Shown: positions 17,131 through 26,259 of the stretch, piece after piece
Numbering within the stretch: the stretch's first letter is position 1
Layout of the letters: every line of letters begins with the position of its first letter
Origin: an uncultured Acetatifactor sp.
GTDB taxonomy: Bacteria > Bacillota > Clostridia > Lachnospirales > Lachnospiraceae
Reading direction: 5' to 3'
Assembly: GCA_910589035.1 (NCBI GenBank)
Contig: CAJUSI010000051.1
Span: 1-51,140 of the forward strand
Length of the DNA: 51,140 nucleotides
Translations under genes and position numbers: made by a program
The notes under the pieces: generated by a model
Database searches by the model: none
What the model was told of the DNA's origin: nothing
What the model saw: the letters and a program-made list of their open reading frames with translations, nothing else

Positions 17131-18855
17131 ATGGCAAGAACAGTGGCAATAGGAATCCAGGACTTTGCAAAGGTAATCACGAACCACTGCTTTTATGTGG
17201 ATAAGACTGATTTTATCCGGGAATGGTGGGAGAGTAAGGACGAAGTGACGCTGATCACCCGTCCCCGTCGGTTTGGCAAGACGCTGAATATGAGCATGGT
17301 GGAACAGTTCTTTTCCGTAGAGAATGCGGGACAGGGCGGACTGTTCGAGGGGCTTTCTGTCTGGCAGGATGCGGCATACAGGGAGCTTCAGGGGACTTAC
17401 CCTGTGATCAGCCTTACCTTTGCCAGGGTAAAGGAAATGAATTACCTGGATACCAGGGCAAAAATCTGTGAAATTATCAGAAAGCTTTATATAAAATATT
17501 CCTTTTTGAGGGAGAGCGGCGTGCTGGCGGATGCGGACAAAGCTTATTTTGACCGGATCCTGCAGCTGGAGGTGAGTAATCCCGATATCACTTCCGCTTT
17601 GTATCAGCTGTCGGATTTTATGTGTCGTTATTACGGGAAAAAGGTCATTATTCTTCTGGACGAATACGATACACCCATGCAGGAGGCATATATGGGTGGA
17701 TATTGGGATGAACTGGTAGCTTTTATCAGGAGCCTGTTCAACTCGTCTTTTAAGACCAATCAGTGGCTGGAGCGGGCTATTCTGACGGGCATTACAAGGA
17801 TAAGCAAAGAGTCTATTTTTTCAGACCTGAATAATTTGAAAGTAGTGACATCTACATCGAATGAATATGCCACTTCCTTTGGCTTTACGGAGAAAGAAGT
17901 GTTTAATGCACTGGACGAATGCGGGCTTTCGGAACAGAAAGAACAGGTGAAGAACTGGTATGACGGCTTTATTTTCGGAATATATAGAGATATCTATAAC
18001 CCCTGGTCTATACTGAACTTCCTGGATACCGGAAAAATTGCCACCTACTGGGCGAACACCAGTTCCAACAGCCTGGTCGGGAAGCTGATCAGGGAGGGAA
18101 GCAGCAGGATAAAGGAGAAGTTCGAGACGTTGCTGGAAGGAAAATCCATCCTGTCCCTCATTGACGAGCAGATCGTGTATAACCGGCTGAACGGAAATGA
18201 GAGCGCCATCTGGAGTCTGCTGCTGGCCAGCGGATATCTGAAAGTGCTTTCTTATGAGGATTATCTGGATATTCCGGAGGGAGAGGAGCCAAAGTATGAA
18301 CTTACGCTGACCAATCTGGAGGTAAAGCTGATGTTTCAGAGCATGATCCGGGACTGGTTCAGCAGCACCGAGGCGGATTATAATGACTTTATCAAGGCGT
18401 TGCTGCTTGGAGACAGGAAGGCCATGAATGTGTATATGAACCGGGTGGCACTGAATACATTCAGCTACTTTGATACCGGTAAGAATCCTTCTGAAGCGGA
18501 GCCGGAGAGATTTTACCACGGGTTTGTCCTGGGGCTGATGGTGGATTTAAGGGGAAAATACGTTATTACTTCCAACCGGGAAAGCGGTTTCGGCCGGTAT
18601 GACGTGATACTGGAGCCCAGGAATCCCGGGAAAGATGGCATGATAATAAATAATTGTGGAAGAGATGCAATTATTATGGAGTTCAAGGTACATGACCCGG
18701 AGGAGGAAGCCACACTGAAGGATACGGTGCAGGCAGCCCTGAAGCAAATCGAAGAAAAGCAGTATGCGGCGCAGCTTTTGGAGAAAGGGATTCCGGCAGA
18801 GCGCATCCGCTGCTATGGATTTGCGTTCCAGGGCAAGAAAGTGCTGATCGGATAG
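17131..18855 (+). CDS. AAA-ATPase-like (PF09820) / PD-(D/E)XK (DUF1703) protein
   Basis: A 574-residue two-domain protein. The N-terminal AAA-like NTPase has FYVDKT, Walker A RPRRFGKT (44-51) and Walker B VIILLDEYD. The C-terminal domain ends in a PD-(D/E)XK nuclease fold with YDVILEP and IIMEFKV supplying the Asp and Glu-X-Lys residues, followed by a GFAFQGKKVLI tail. This family is expanded in gut Clostridia and Bacteroides; roles in defence or mobility are suspected but not shown. The start at ATG 17131 is chosen over an upstream in-frame ATG because GGGAGG precedes it closely. It lies directly before the Wadjet operon, and a fragment of another copy's 3' end follows it. Confidence 0.9.
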   Translation: MARTVAIGIQDFAKVITNHCFYVDKTDFIREWWESKDEVTLITRPRRFGKTLNMSMVEQFFSVENAGQGGLFEGLSVWQDAAYRELQGTYPVISLTFARVKEMNYLDTRAKICEIIRKLYIKYSFLRESGVLADADKAYFDRILQLEVSNPDITSALYQLSDFMCRYYGKKVIILLDEYDTPMQEAYMGGYWDELVAFIRSLFNSSFKTNQWLERAILTGITRISKESIFSDLNNLKVVTSTSNEYATSFGFTEKEVFNALDECGLSEQKEQVKNWYDGFIFGIYRDIYNPWSILNFLDTGKIATYWANTSSNSLVGKLIREGSSRIKEKFETLLEGKSILSLIDEQIVYNRLNGNESAIWSLLLASGYLKVLSYEDYLDIPEGEEPKYELTLTNLEVKLMFQSMIRDWFSSTEADYNDFIKALLLGDRKAMNVYMNRVALNTFSYFDTGKNPSEAEPERFYHGFVLGLMVDLRGKYVITSNRESGFGRYDVILEPRNPGKDGMIINNCGRDAIIMEFKVHDPEEEATLKDTVQAALKQIEEKQYAAQLLEKGIPAERIRCYGFAFQGKKVLIG

Positions 18856-18926
18856 CCCTGGACTGAGAAACCGGACAAATGAGAGAAAACCGGCAGGTCG
18901 TACATGCCCAGCATGATGAGAGTGAA

Positions 18927-18974
18927 ATTTCGGCAGAGCGTATTCGCTGCTATGGCTCTGCATTCCAGGAGAGG
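18927..18974 (+). pseudogene. 48-bp relic of a second DUF1703 gene 3' end
   Basis: These 48 bases match 18790-18837 inside the intact DUF1703 gene (about 39 of 48 identical; the core GGCAGAGCG and CGCTGCTATGG is shared). The intact copy encodes AERIRCYGFAFQ and the relic encodes AERIRCYGSAFQ. It is best explained by a decayed neighbouring paralogue or a local duplication. Confidence 0.75.
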
Positions 18975-19020
18975 ATGAGGATACAGCAGCGCAGAACATG
19001 AAAGCGAATGGGAGGCAGTA

Positions 19021-20403
19021 ATGTTTCAGGTCTTACCGGAGAATTTTTTCGTGCCGTTGGCGTCGCCGAATAAAATCATATATTGGGAATGCCTGGCAAA
19101 GCTGTTCTCAGTCATGAGCAACCAGCTTTCTTTTGGTGTGGAAAGAGATATCCTGGTGCAGGAGCTGCAGTATTATTTTGAGCAGGATCAGGCAGCGGCG
19201 ATTCTGGACGAGAGCTTCGACGGGAAGAACAGCCGGGACAAGGCCAACTGGATGCTGCGGAGGCTGGAGTATTACGGATGGATCGAGATCGAGACGGACA
19301 AAAGCTATGTGCAGCGGGCGAGCTTCCGTGAGTATGCGGTAAAGCTCTTAAAGACCCTTCTGGAGATTGAGGAAGGGAAACAGATCGAGTATCAGGGCTA
19401 CATCTACACCATCTACAGCCTGGTGCGCAGCAGCACCGACAATCCGGGTATCGTGCTTCTCTCCATTCTGGAAAATACCGACATGCTGATCACGGGACTG
19501 AAGAACCTCAATTCCGGAATCAAGCGCTATATCGATGAGCTGACCAAATACAGAACCCCGGCGGAGATCATGGACGTGCTTTTCAACGACTATATCGAAA
19601 ATATCGTGGACAAGGCGTATCACCGCCTCCTGACCTCCGACAATGTGTCCAAATTCAGGCCGGAGATCGTGGAGCGCCTGGAGAGCAGGAGCCGCAGCAA
19701 ATCCTACATGGCGAGAACCAGCGCGGAGCTGGCGGAGATCCGTGAGATATCGATAGAGCAGGCGGAAGAGCTGGTGTATCAATATATCCATCAAATCATA
19801 GACGCTTTTCAGAATATGGACGATATCCTGACGGAAATCAACCAGAAGAATACCCAGTATCAGAAGGCGGCCATCAACCGGGCGAAATTCTACCTCATCG
19901 GCGGCGAGGACGTGAGGGGACAGCTAAAGGAAATCCTGTCGGAGGTAAATGAGAAAATCAATGAGGAAAACATGGATCTGGGCGGAATCTACCGGATTGC
20001 CTTTCTGGACGAACTGATCCGGCTCTACAGCTGTGGCATACTGGACGAAAAGTCCCTGTTTGTACCCCTTGAGGGGAAGAAGGAATTCAGGCCCGTGGAG
20101 CTGGCGGACCACCGGCCCGACGCCGTGCTGCGGCAGGAAAAGCTGAAAAAGATGATGGAGAAAATGGAGCGGGTCTTAAATACCCAGAAGATTAACCGCT
20201 ATGTGCTGGACTGCCTGCAGGATAGGGAGTGGATGATGGCTTCGCAGCTGCCCCTGTCCGACACGGAGGATTTCGTCCGGCTGATTTATGTCCGGCTATA
20301 CGGGCAGCGGAAGAATATGAAGTACAGGATAGAGGCGCAGGGGGATGTTGCCGTAAACGGATACCGCTTCCGGGATTTTGCAATCCGTAAGGTGCTGTCA
20401 TGA
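19021..20403 (+). CDS. jetA: Wadjet plasmid-defence protein JetA (DUF5716 type)
   Basis: A 460-residue protein recognised as the Clostridia form of JetA, the kleisin-like subunit that bridges the SMC-type JetC heads. The N-terminus (FFVPLASPNKIIYWECL) and the helical middle, rich in charged residues (ILENTDMLITGLKNLNSGIKRYI, written here as the key landmark around 155-177), suit a winged-helix/kleisin-type protein. Wadjet complexes recognise and cleave small circular DNA after loop extrusion. A good site is not obvious; GGGAGGCAGTA lies just before ATG 19021. It is followed by a broken small ORF and jetB. Assignment to a Wadjet subtype needs profile searches; DUF5716-type JetA is not the type I (DUF3375) version. 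Confidence 0.88.
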   Translation: MFQVLPENFFVPLASPNKIIYWECLAKLFSVMSNQLSFGVERDILVQELQYYFEQDQAAAILDESFDGKNSRDKANWMLRRLEYYGWIEIETDKSYVQRASFREYAVKLLKTLLEIEEGKQIEYQGYIYTIYSLVRSSTDNPGIVLLSILENTDMLITGLKNLNSGIKRYIDELTKYRTPAEIMDVLFNDYIENIVDKAYHRLLTSDNVSKFRPEIVERLESRSRSKSYMARTSAELAEIREISIEQAEELVYQYIHQIIDAFQNMDDILTEINQKNTQYQKAAINRAKFYLIGGEDVRGQLKEILSEVNEKINEENMDLGGIYRIAFLDELIRLYSCGILDEKSLFVPLEGKKEFRPVELADHRPDAVLRQEKLKKMMEKMERVLNTQKINRYVLDCLQDREWMMASQLPLSDTEDFVRLIYVRLYGQRKNMKYRIEAQGDVAVNGYRFRDFAIRKVLS

Positions 20404-20413
20404 AACTGACATA

Positions 20414-20585
20414 ATGAATCCGTCCGAATTTTACGGTTGAGGATTTACAGAAGATTCGCCAGCGCAATTATGAAGTGACAAAGCACATGACAATGGATGA
20501 GAAACTGTTTTATTATAATATGCCGAGGACAGATGCGGAAGAACAGATAGAGCAGCTTAGAGCAAGGCAAAATAAGGAGAGATAA
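20414..20585 (+). pseudogene. Frameshifted small ORF between jetA and jetB
   Basis: From ATG 20414 the frame reads MNPSEF and then stops. Removing one base from the TTTT run at 20429-20432 joins it to an open frame (TVEDLQKIRQRNYEV..., ending QLRARQNKER) that stops at 20585, giving about 56 residues. The rebuilt protein is short, charged and helical. Small proteins of this kind occur in Lachnospiraceae, but I do not know the function. The gap between jetA and jetB is 185 bases, whereas the other jet genes overlap. Either a gene was inserted and decayed, or translation starts inside at ATG 20487. Confidence 0.55.
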
Positions 20586-20588
20586 AAA

Positions 20589-21203
20589 ATGGATTTTCTG
20601 GAAGGCATGCTGCAAAGGGATAAGGACGAATTTACAAGAATCTGCAACAGGCTGCTGGCAAACTGCTTTGTGTGCAGGAAAAATGAGACCTCCCGGCGGG
20701 ACTTCTATTTTATCCTGCAGCACAGGGAAAAGTTCTCCGGCTATCTGTCCGTGCTGGGCTATCGGCTGGAGATCAACGAGGAGTACGGCGTGGTGCAGCT
20801 GACCAACCCGCAGAACTATAACCGCTATAATATGAAGCTGTTCGAATCCATCCTCCTGCTGATTCTGCGGATTCTTTATGACGAGAAGAAGAGGGAACTA
20901 TCCGCCAGCGACGAGGTGATCGTCAATATGGGGGACATCCATGAGAAATTCCTGAGCCTGAAAATCCGGGATAAGATGATGGACAAGACCACCCTGCGCA
21001 ACGCTGTCAGCACCATGCGCAGATTCCAGCTGGTGGAGGTGCTGGACAGGGAGCTGGCCAATGAGGATTCCCGCCTGATTGTCTACGACTCCATTCTCAT
21101 GGCAGTGCGGGTGGAGGATATCAGGCAGGCGTACGAAAAGCTGGAAAATTACCGGAAGGGCGGCAGGGAGAATGAAGAAACTGACGAGAGTGAAGCTGAT
21201 TAA
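20589..21203 (+). CDS. jetB: Wadjet protein JetB (DUF4194)
   Basis: A 204-residue protein of the DUF4194 family, the KITE-like winged-helix partner of the JetA kleisin. Landmarks are the early CFVCRKNETSRRDFYFIL stretch, the central YNMKLFESILLLILRILYDEK helix pair and the DKTTLRNAVSTMRRFQLVEVLD winged helix near the C-terminus. ATG 20589 follows AAGGAGAGA. The last 32 bases overlap the start of jetC, so the two proteins are probably made in matched amounts. It acts in the cytoplasm as part of the JetABC loop-extruding motor. Confidence 0.92.
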   Translation: MDFLEGMLQRDKDEFTRICNRLLANCFVCRKNETSRRDFYFILQHREKFSGYLSVLGYRLEINEEYGVVQLTNPQNYNRYNMKLFESILLLILRILYDEKKRELSASDEVIVNMGDIHEKFLSLKIRDKMMDKTTLRNAVSTMRRFQLVEVLDRELANEDSRLIVYDSILMAVRVEDIRQAYEKLENYRKGGRENEETDESEAD

Positions 21204-24200
21204 CTGGCACAGGTTTACCAATACGATGATTGACCTGGAGAATTCCGTTCTGATTTCCGGGGAAAACGGGGCCGGCAAGTCCACGCTTTTAGACGCCATT
21301 CAGTTCGTGGTCACCTGTTCCGCCAATTATTTCAACAAGGCGGCCCATGAGAACGGCAAGCGCAGGCTCACCGGCTATATCCGCTGCAAGACCGGACGGG
21401 AGAACAGGCCCTATGAGCGGACGGGGGAGATCAGCGCCCATGTGGCATTGGAGTTCTATGAGGAAAAGAGGCAGAAATACTTTATCGTGGGCGCGGTGGT
21501 GGATTCCGCGTCGGAGGGGCAGGAGAAGACCGTTCGCTATCTGATGGAGGGGGAACGGCTTGACGACGAGCTGTTTTTTCAGGGAAAGGTGCCCAGATCC
21601 ATCTCCCAGTTCCGGACGGCTTGCGGAAAGAAGATCAGGATCTGGTGTACTACGGAGAAGGACGCAAGGCAGATGATCAAGAACCGCTTCGGCAGGCTGG
21701 AGGATAAATTTTTCCGGCTGATTCCCAAGGCCATGGCGTTCCGGCCCATCGATGACATCAAGGATTTCGTCTACTCCTACGTGTTGGACGAGAAGGAAGT
21801 GAATATAGATATCCTGCGGGAAAACGTGAGGACTTATCAGGATCTGCAGCATACTCTGGACAAGATCAAACTGCGGATGGGGAGGCTGGAGAAAATCGAG
21901 GGCTTCCACAGGCAGGTGCAGGAGGGCGTTCAGAAGGACAGAATGTACGAGTACTTTCTGGATCGGATTGAGGCGGATCTTCTGACGGAGGAAATCAGGG
22001 GACTGGAGGATCGGATTGTCCACGAGAGGCATCGGCTGGAGAGCTGGGGCAAGGAGATCGGCGCGGCCGGGAGGGAGAAGGAGGAGAAGCGGGGAATCCG
22101 GGATCGGCTGTATGCGGAGCTTGCCAGTGACAAGGATTTCCTGGCCAGGGATGAGCAGGAGAAAAAGCTGCGCCTGCTGGAGGAACAGCACGGGCATCTG
22201 TGTGAAGAGCGTGACGTGCTCATGGAGAGCGTGAACAGGGCGAAGGCCCAGGTGAACCGCCTGCTGAAAGCGCCGGAGGAACAGCTGAACTGGCTTCTGG
22301 AGGCGCCGGATGCCGAAGCGGCCCGTTCAATGAATGCGAAGGCGACGGATCCGGGGGAATGCATCAGAAGATATGCCGCGCAGTTGGGAGAACTGGGCAG
22401 AGCGGAGGATATCTCCGAATTTAAGGATACTTTACAGCAGGTTATCGCCTGCAAAAACCGGATGAGCGAGCGGGTCTATAAGAGGCGGGCAGAGCTGGAC
22501 ATCCGGATCCGGGAACTGTCCGGGCAGAAGAAGGAGTGGGATCTAAAGGTAGAGAACCTGATGAAGAAAAAGCTCTCCTACCCGGAAGAAGTCACCCGGG
22601 TGATGCAGGCCATCCGGGAGGAATTCCTGCGTATCGGCAGGACGCAGGAGCCCAGAATCTTGTGTGAGATGCTTGAAATAGCGGATGAAAACTGGCGCAA
22701 CGCCGTAGAGGGCTACCTCAATACACAGCGTTTTTATATTCTGGTGGAGCCGGAGCATTTCGATATTGCACTGGGGACTTACGACAGGCTGCGCAGGGAG
22801 AAGCGGATTTACGGCGTGGGCCTGATCAATACCCAGAATCTGGACGGATATGATACCGCCCCGGAGGGCTCCCTGGCGACCGTGGTTACCTCCGGCAACA
22901 AGTATGCAAAGCGCTATATTAACATGGTGCTGGGAAAAGTCACCATGTGCGAACATTACAGCCAGCTAAAGAACTACAGGACTGCCATCACAAAGGAGTG
23001 CATGCGCTACCAGAACCATGTGGCAAGTGCCATCAAGCCCTCCATTTTCGAGACGCCTTATATCGGCCAGAATGCCGTCCGGGTGCAGCTGGAGCAGGCG
23101 AAGGCGAAAAGCGCGGATCTGGGAGAGCAACTAAAGGAAAACCGAAATATCCTGCAGAATTTGGAGGAACTGCAAAAACCCCTCGCCACCGAGACGGATA
23201 CGGACATCAAATACCAGGTGGACGTGCTGACAGATCTTCGGAGTACAGAACAGGAGATTCAAAACTGCAGGGACAACATTGCCACCCTGGAGAAGAATTC
23301 CAATGTGCTCCTGAAGCAGATTCAGCTGCAGCAGCTGGAAAAAATCATCAAGGAGGCGGAAGACCGTATTTCCGCCTTAAACCGCAAAACGGGGCAGGCG
23401 GAGCAGAACATTACCAATACGGAAGAAAGGCTGTCGGAAAAGCGCGTCGCCCTGGCCGGGCAGCAGGGGCTCTGCGCAGAGCTTGCCGCCAGGTATGAAA
23501 CGGAAATCCCGCTCTGGAACCGGGAGTACGAAAAGCAGCGCAAGGATAAGAGCAGGGAGCAGTTCAAGGACAATTTTGCCCGCAGGAGAAAGGCCAACCA
23601 GACCACCATAGCCAAATGCACGGAATCCATGACAAACGCCATGACGGAGTACAAGACGGCCCATGATTTCGGCGCGGCTGCCACGCTGGAGGGATACCCG
23701 GAGTTTGAGGCGGAATATGTGAAATTAAAAAATTCCGAGCTGTTGAAGTATGAGGAGAAGGTGGAGAACGCCAGACAGTCCGCGGAGCAGGAATTCAGAG
23801 AGCAGTTCCTTGCCAAGCTCCAGGAAAACATGAAAAATGCCCAGACGGAATTTAAGGAGTTGAACAGGGCGTTAAAGGACATCCGCTTCAGCAATGAGAG
23901 ATATGAGTTCCTGTTTATGCCCAGCAAAAGGTACCGTCACTATTACGAGATGATCATGGACGACTTTAACGCCGTGCAGGGGGAGTCCATTTTCAGCGGT
24001 CTGTTCCATGAGAACCACAAGGAGGTCATCGACGAGCTCTTTGAGCGGCTGGCCCTGGACAATGAGAACAGCGCCAAAGCCCTGGATGAATTTACGGATT
24101 ACCGAACCTATATGGACTATGATATCCGGATTCTCCACAGCGATGACAGCTATTCCCTCTACTCCAAGGTTTGCGAGGAGAAGAGCGGCGGCGAGACCCA

Positions 24201-24486
24201 GACGCCCTTTTACGTGACTGTGGCGGCCTCCTTTGTGCAGCTGTACCGCAACGGCATCGGCGGGGAGGCGGTGGGCCTGGTGATGTTCGATGAGGCCTTC
24301 AACAATATGGACGACGAGCGCATCGGCGGGGTGCTGGAATTCCTGCGCAGGCTCCCACTGCAGATTCTGATTGCTGCGCCGCCGGACAAGATTCAGTATA
24401 TCAGCCCCTTTGTGGAGGAGACGCTCCTGATCATGACCGATGAGAAGGTGAGCTTTGCGGAGAGATATTATAATGGTGCAGTATGA
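21172..24486 (+). CDS. jetC: Wadjet SMC-like ATPase JetC
   Basis: A 1104-residue SMC/MukB-like ATPase. The N-terminal head has Walker A GENGAGKST (30-38). Long coiled coils follow, separated by a hinge-like globular region around 480-640 (YLNTQRFYILVEPEHFD and nearby). The C-terminal head carries the signature SGGETQTPFYV and Walker B VGLVMFDEAFNNMDDER. The start at ATG 21172 gives MKKLTRVKLINWHRF, the expected first strand; an upstream in-frame ATG lies deep in jetB. About residues 360-390 there is a short duplicated stretch (LLKAPEEQL/WLLEAPDAE). It powers loop extrusion on DNA, with jetD as the nuclease. It overlaps jetB by 32 bases and jetD by 14. Confidence 0.95.
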   Translation: MKKLTRVKLINWHRFTNTMIDLENSVLISGENGAGKSTLLDAIQFVVTCSANYFNKAAHENGKRRLTGYIRCKTGRENRPYERTGEISAHVALEFYEEKRQKYFIVGAVVDSASEGQEKTVRYLMEGERLDDELFFQGKVPRSISQFRTACGKKIRIWCTTEKDARQMIKNRFGRLEDKFFRLIPKAMAFRPIDDIKDFVYSYVLDEKEVNIDILRENVRTYQDLQHTLDKIKLRMGRLEKIEGFHRQVQEGVQKDRMYEYFLDRIEADLLTEEIRGLEDRIVHERHRLESWGKEIGAAGREKEEKRGIRDRLYAELASDKDFLARDEQEKKLRLLEEQHGHLCEERDVLMESVNRAKAQVNRLLKAPEEQLNWLLEAPDAEAARSMNAKATDPGECIRRYAAQLGELGRAEDISEFKDTLQQVIACKNRMSERVYKRRAELDIRIRELSGQKKEWDLKVENLMKKKLSYPEEVTRVMQAIREEFLRIGRTQEPRILCEMLEIADENWRNAVEGYLNTQRFYILVEPEHFDIALGTYDRLRREKRIYGVGLINTQNLDGYDTAPEGSLATVVTSGNKYAKRYINMVLGKVTMCEHYSQLKNYRTAITKECMRYQNHVASAIKPSIFETPYIGQNAVRVQLEQAKAKSADLGEQLKENRNILQNLEELQKPLATETDTDIKYQVDVLTDLRSTEQEIQNCRDNIATLEKNSNVLLKQIQLQQLEKIIKEAEDRISALNRKTGQAEQNITNTEERLSEKRVALAGQQGLCAELAARYETEIPLWNREYEKQRKDKSREQFKDNFARRRKANQTTIAKCTESMTNAMTEYKTAHDFGAAATLEGYPEFEAEYVKLKNSELLKYEEKVENARQSAEQEFREQFLAKLQENMKNAQTEFKELNRALKDIRFSNERYEFLFMPSKRYRHYYEMIMDDFNAVQGESIFSGLFHENHKEVIDELFERLALDNENSAKALDEFTDYRTYMDYDIRILHSDDSYSLYSKVCEEKSGGETQTPFYVTVAASFVQLYRNGIGGEAVGLVMFDEAFNNMDDERIGGVLEFLRRLPLQILIAAPPDKIQYISPFVEETLLIMTDEKVSFAERYYNGAV

Positions 24487-25837
24487 CAGAACTATTTTGA
24501 ATAAGCTCCTGGACACCTATGAGTCCAGCCTGCTTTCCACGGGGGAGAACCGGAGAAATATTCATATCGAATTCCCCTTTACCAGGAAGGCGCTGCCGGC
24601 TTACTTTGACGAGAGCTCTTCCGAATACGAAAGGATCCATTTCTTTATGGAGGAATTGGCCCAAAAGCGGCTGATCCAGATTATCTGGAAGGGGAAGCGG
24701 GAAGGGCATATCATTGCGAAGGTGCGGCTGTCCACGGACAGGCTGGAGGAGGCTTACGCTTACCTGGGGCGGGTGCCCAGGCGGGACATGGCCCTGCGCC
24801 AAAGGCGGCTGCTGGAAGAGTATAGGGGGAAATACCGGAATATCGGCCCTGTATGCCGTGCTTTTATCGGCTATCTGCTGGAACGCCTGGAGGGACACAA
24901 ATCCGTGAAGGAGTTCCTGGACCTGGAGGATCCTGCTTCCACAAAGCTGCTCCTGGATGCTGTCCGGGCTATCGAGGAGAACGATTCGCAGCTTTATATC
25001 CGGGAGTTCTCCGTCCGCCATTTTCAGGACTCCAAGGCTTTTGAGAGGATGGAGGGCAGAATCGCCCATGTGTTCCGAAGGTTTAAGGAAAATTATGAAG
25101 AGGCGGCGTATGATGAGATACTGGCGGAATACGGCATCTACCATACGCCCAATTATGTCTATCTGAAGGGCTGTGTCCCCATTTACATGAGGGGGGAGAA
25201 AATCAATCTTGCCGTATTCGGGCAGGGACTGGGGATCTCCGGGGAGGATATCGGCGGAATCCGTTTCGGGAGCGGACTTGGTGGCGGAAACAACGGAAGG
25301 CTTGGCGGCGGGAACAACGGAAGGCTTGGCGGCGGGAACAATGGCAGATTCGATGCCGGAACCAACGGCAGGTCAGACGGCAAATTTGACGGTGAGGAAA
25401 GGGTGAAACAGGTGATTACCATTGAAAACCTGACCACCTATTTCCGCTGGCAGGAGGAAGACAGCCTGCTGATATATCTCGGCGGATATCACAACGGAGT
25501 CCGCCGGGGACTGCTTCGGGAAATCTATGCAAGCTTCCCGGAGGCGGTGTACTGTCATTTCGGGGATATTGACGCCGGGGGATTTGAAATTTACCGGGAT
25601 CTGCGGGAGAAAACAGGAATCCCGTTCCGGATGTATCACATGGACCTGGAGACGCTGCAGCGATATGAGGCCTACGGCAAACGGCTCACGGAGAATGACA
25701 GAAAGCGGCTTCTGACCATGAGGGAACGTCCGGAGCTGACGCAGATGATAGATTACATGCTGGAGCATGACGTGAAGCTGGAGCAGGAATGTATCAGCAA
25801 TACGCCAATGACAGAAAAAAATTCGGAGACTATCTGA
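24473..25837 (+). CDS. jetD: Wadjet nuclease JetD (DUF3322/DUF2220, Toprim)
   Basis: A 454-residue protein with an N-terminal DNA-binding region (DUF3322-like) and a C-terminal topoisomerase VI-like Toprim domain. In the Toprim part TIENLTTYF supplies the conserved Glu and HFGDIDAGGFEIY supplies the DxD metal site. JetD is the subunit that cuts plasmid DNA. The start at ATG 24473, with GGAGAGA upstream, is chosen over an earlier in-frame ATG at 24455. A glycine/asparagine-rich insert of four 8-residue repeats (about 269-300) lies just before the Toprim domain and is not part of the usual fold. The Toprim motifs are intact, so the protein should still be active. Confidence 0.93.
   Translation: MVQYDRTILNKLLDTYESSLLSTGENRRNIHIEFPFTRKALPAYFDESSSEYERIHFFMEELAQKRLIQIIWKGKREGHIIAKVRLSTDRLEEAYAYLGRVPRRDMALRQRRLLEEYRGKYRNIGPVCRAFIGYLLERLEGHKSVKEFLDLEDPASTKLLLDAVRAIEENDSQLYIREFSVRHFQDSKAFERMEGRIAHVFRRFKENYEEAAYDEILAEYGIYHTPNYVYLKGCVPIYMRGEKINLAVFGQGLGISGEDIGGIRFGSGLGGGNNGRLGGGNNGRLGGGNNGRFDAGTNGRSDGKFDGEERVKQVITIENLTTYFRWQEEDSLLIYLGGYHNGVRRGLLREIYASFPEAVYCHFGDIDAGGFEIYRDLREKTGIPFRMYHMDLETLQRYEAYGKRLTENDRKRLLTMRERPELTQMIDYMLEHDVKLEQECISNTPMTEKNSETI
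25277..25372 (+). repeat. In-frame 24-bp x4 repeat inside jetD
   Basis: Four 24-bp units start at 25277, 25301, 25325 and 25349 and encode LGGGNNGR, LGGGNNGR, LGGGNNGR and FDAGTNGR. The first three are almost identical in DNA, the fourth has decayed. They form a flexible linker before the Toprim domain. Confidence 0.92.
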
Positions 25838-26138
25838 TTCATAAATAAAGGAACCGGGATGTAAGGGGGTACTGCTTTTGAATATATCATCTGTGAAACT
25901 TATGCGTAAGCCTGTGCATAAAGTTTCACAGCATGAAATATGTCACCGGGGTGACGCAGAATTGGGCGGAAGGACAGGCATCCAGATTTCCCAGATGCAA
26001 TCCTCCGAACCGGCATCGCCCGGCGGAAATACTCCGGAGGCACTGTCTTTTCTGTGTCTGCGCGGGCGGCGAGCTATTGACGGCATTATTATACCGCCGC
26101 CGATAATGGAAATCAATGCGATTTCTCATATTTTTCTC
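25838..26138. other. Gap between jetD and the MerR gene
   Basis: No supportable gene. It holds the long hairpin at 25891-25931. A 96-codon open frame from 25878 has no ribosome binding site and no recognisable family. Confidence 0.6.
25891..25931. terminator. Long stem-loop 54 bases after jetD
   Basis: CTGTGAAACTTATGC (25891-25905) pairs with GCATAAAGTTTCACAG (25916-25931) with one bulged base and a 10-base loop. It is the only strong structure between jetD and the MerR promoter. There is no T-run, so it may be a processing or Rho-assisted end signal rather than a classic terminator. Confidence 0.5.
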
Positions 26139-26169
26139 TTGACTCTCCCCCTGACTGGAATGATATGAT
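26139..26169 (+). promoter_or_regulatory. MerR-type promoter with 19-bp spacer
   Basis: TTGACT (26139-26144) and TATGAT (26164-26169) are 19 bp apart. The lengthened spacer is the signature of promoters that MerR proteins activate by twisting DNA. The spacer begins CTCCCC and has a GGAA on the other side of its centre, a poor inverted repeat. It directly precedes the MerR gene, so self-regulation is likely. Confidence 0.65.
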
Positions 26170-26259
26170 AATCCTGCAAGGTACCTGCAAATATTAAGAG
26201 ATACTGTGCGGAAATAATTTATTTCTGGCAGTGTCTTACGGATACAAGGAGTGATTGCT

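Noticed and set aside
25878..26168. 96-codon ORF between jetD and MerR
   Set aside because: No ribosome binding site, overlaps the hairpin and the MerR promoter, and has no family features.
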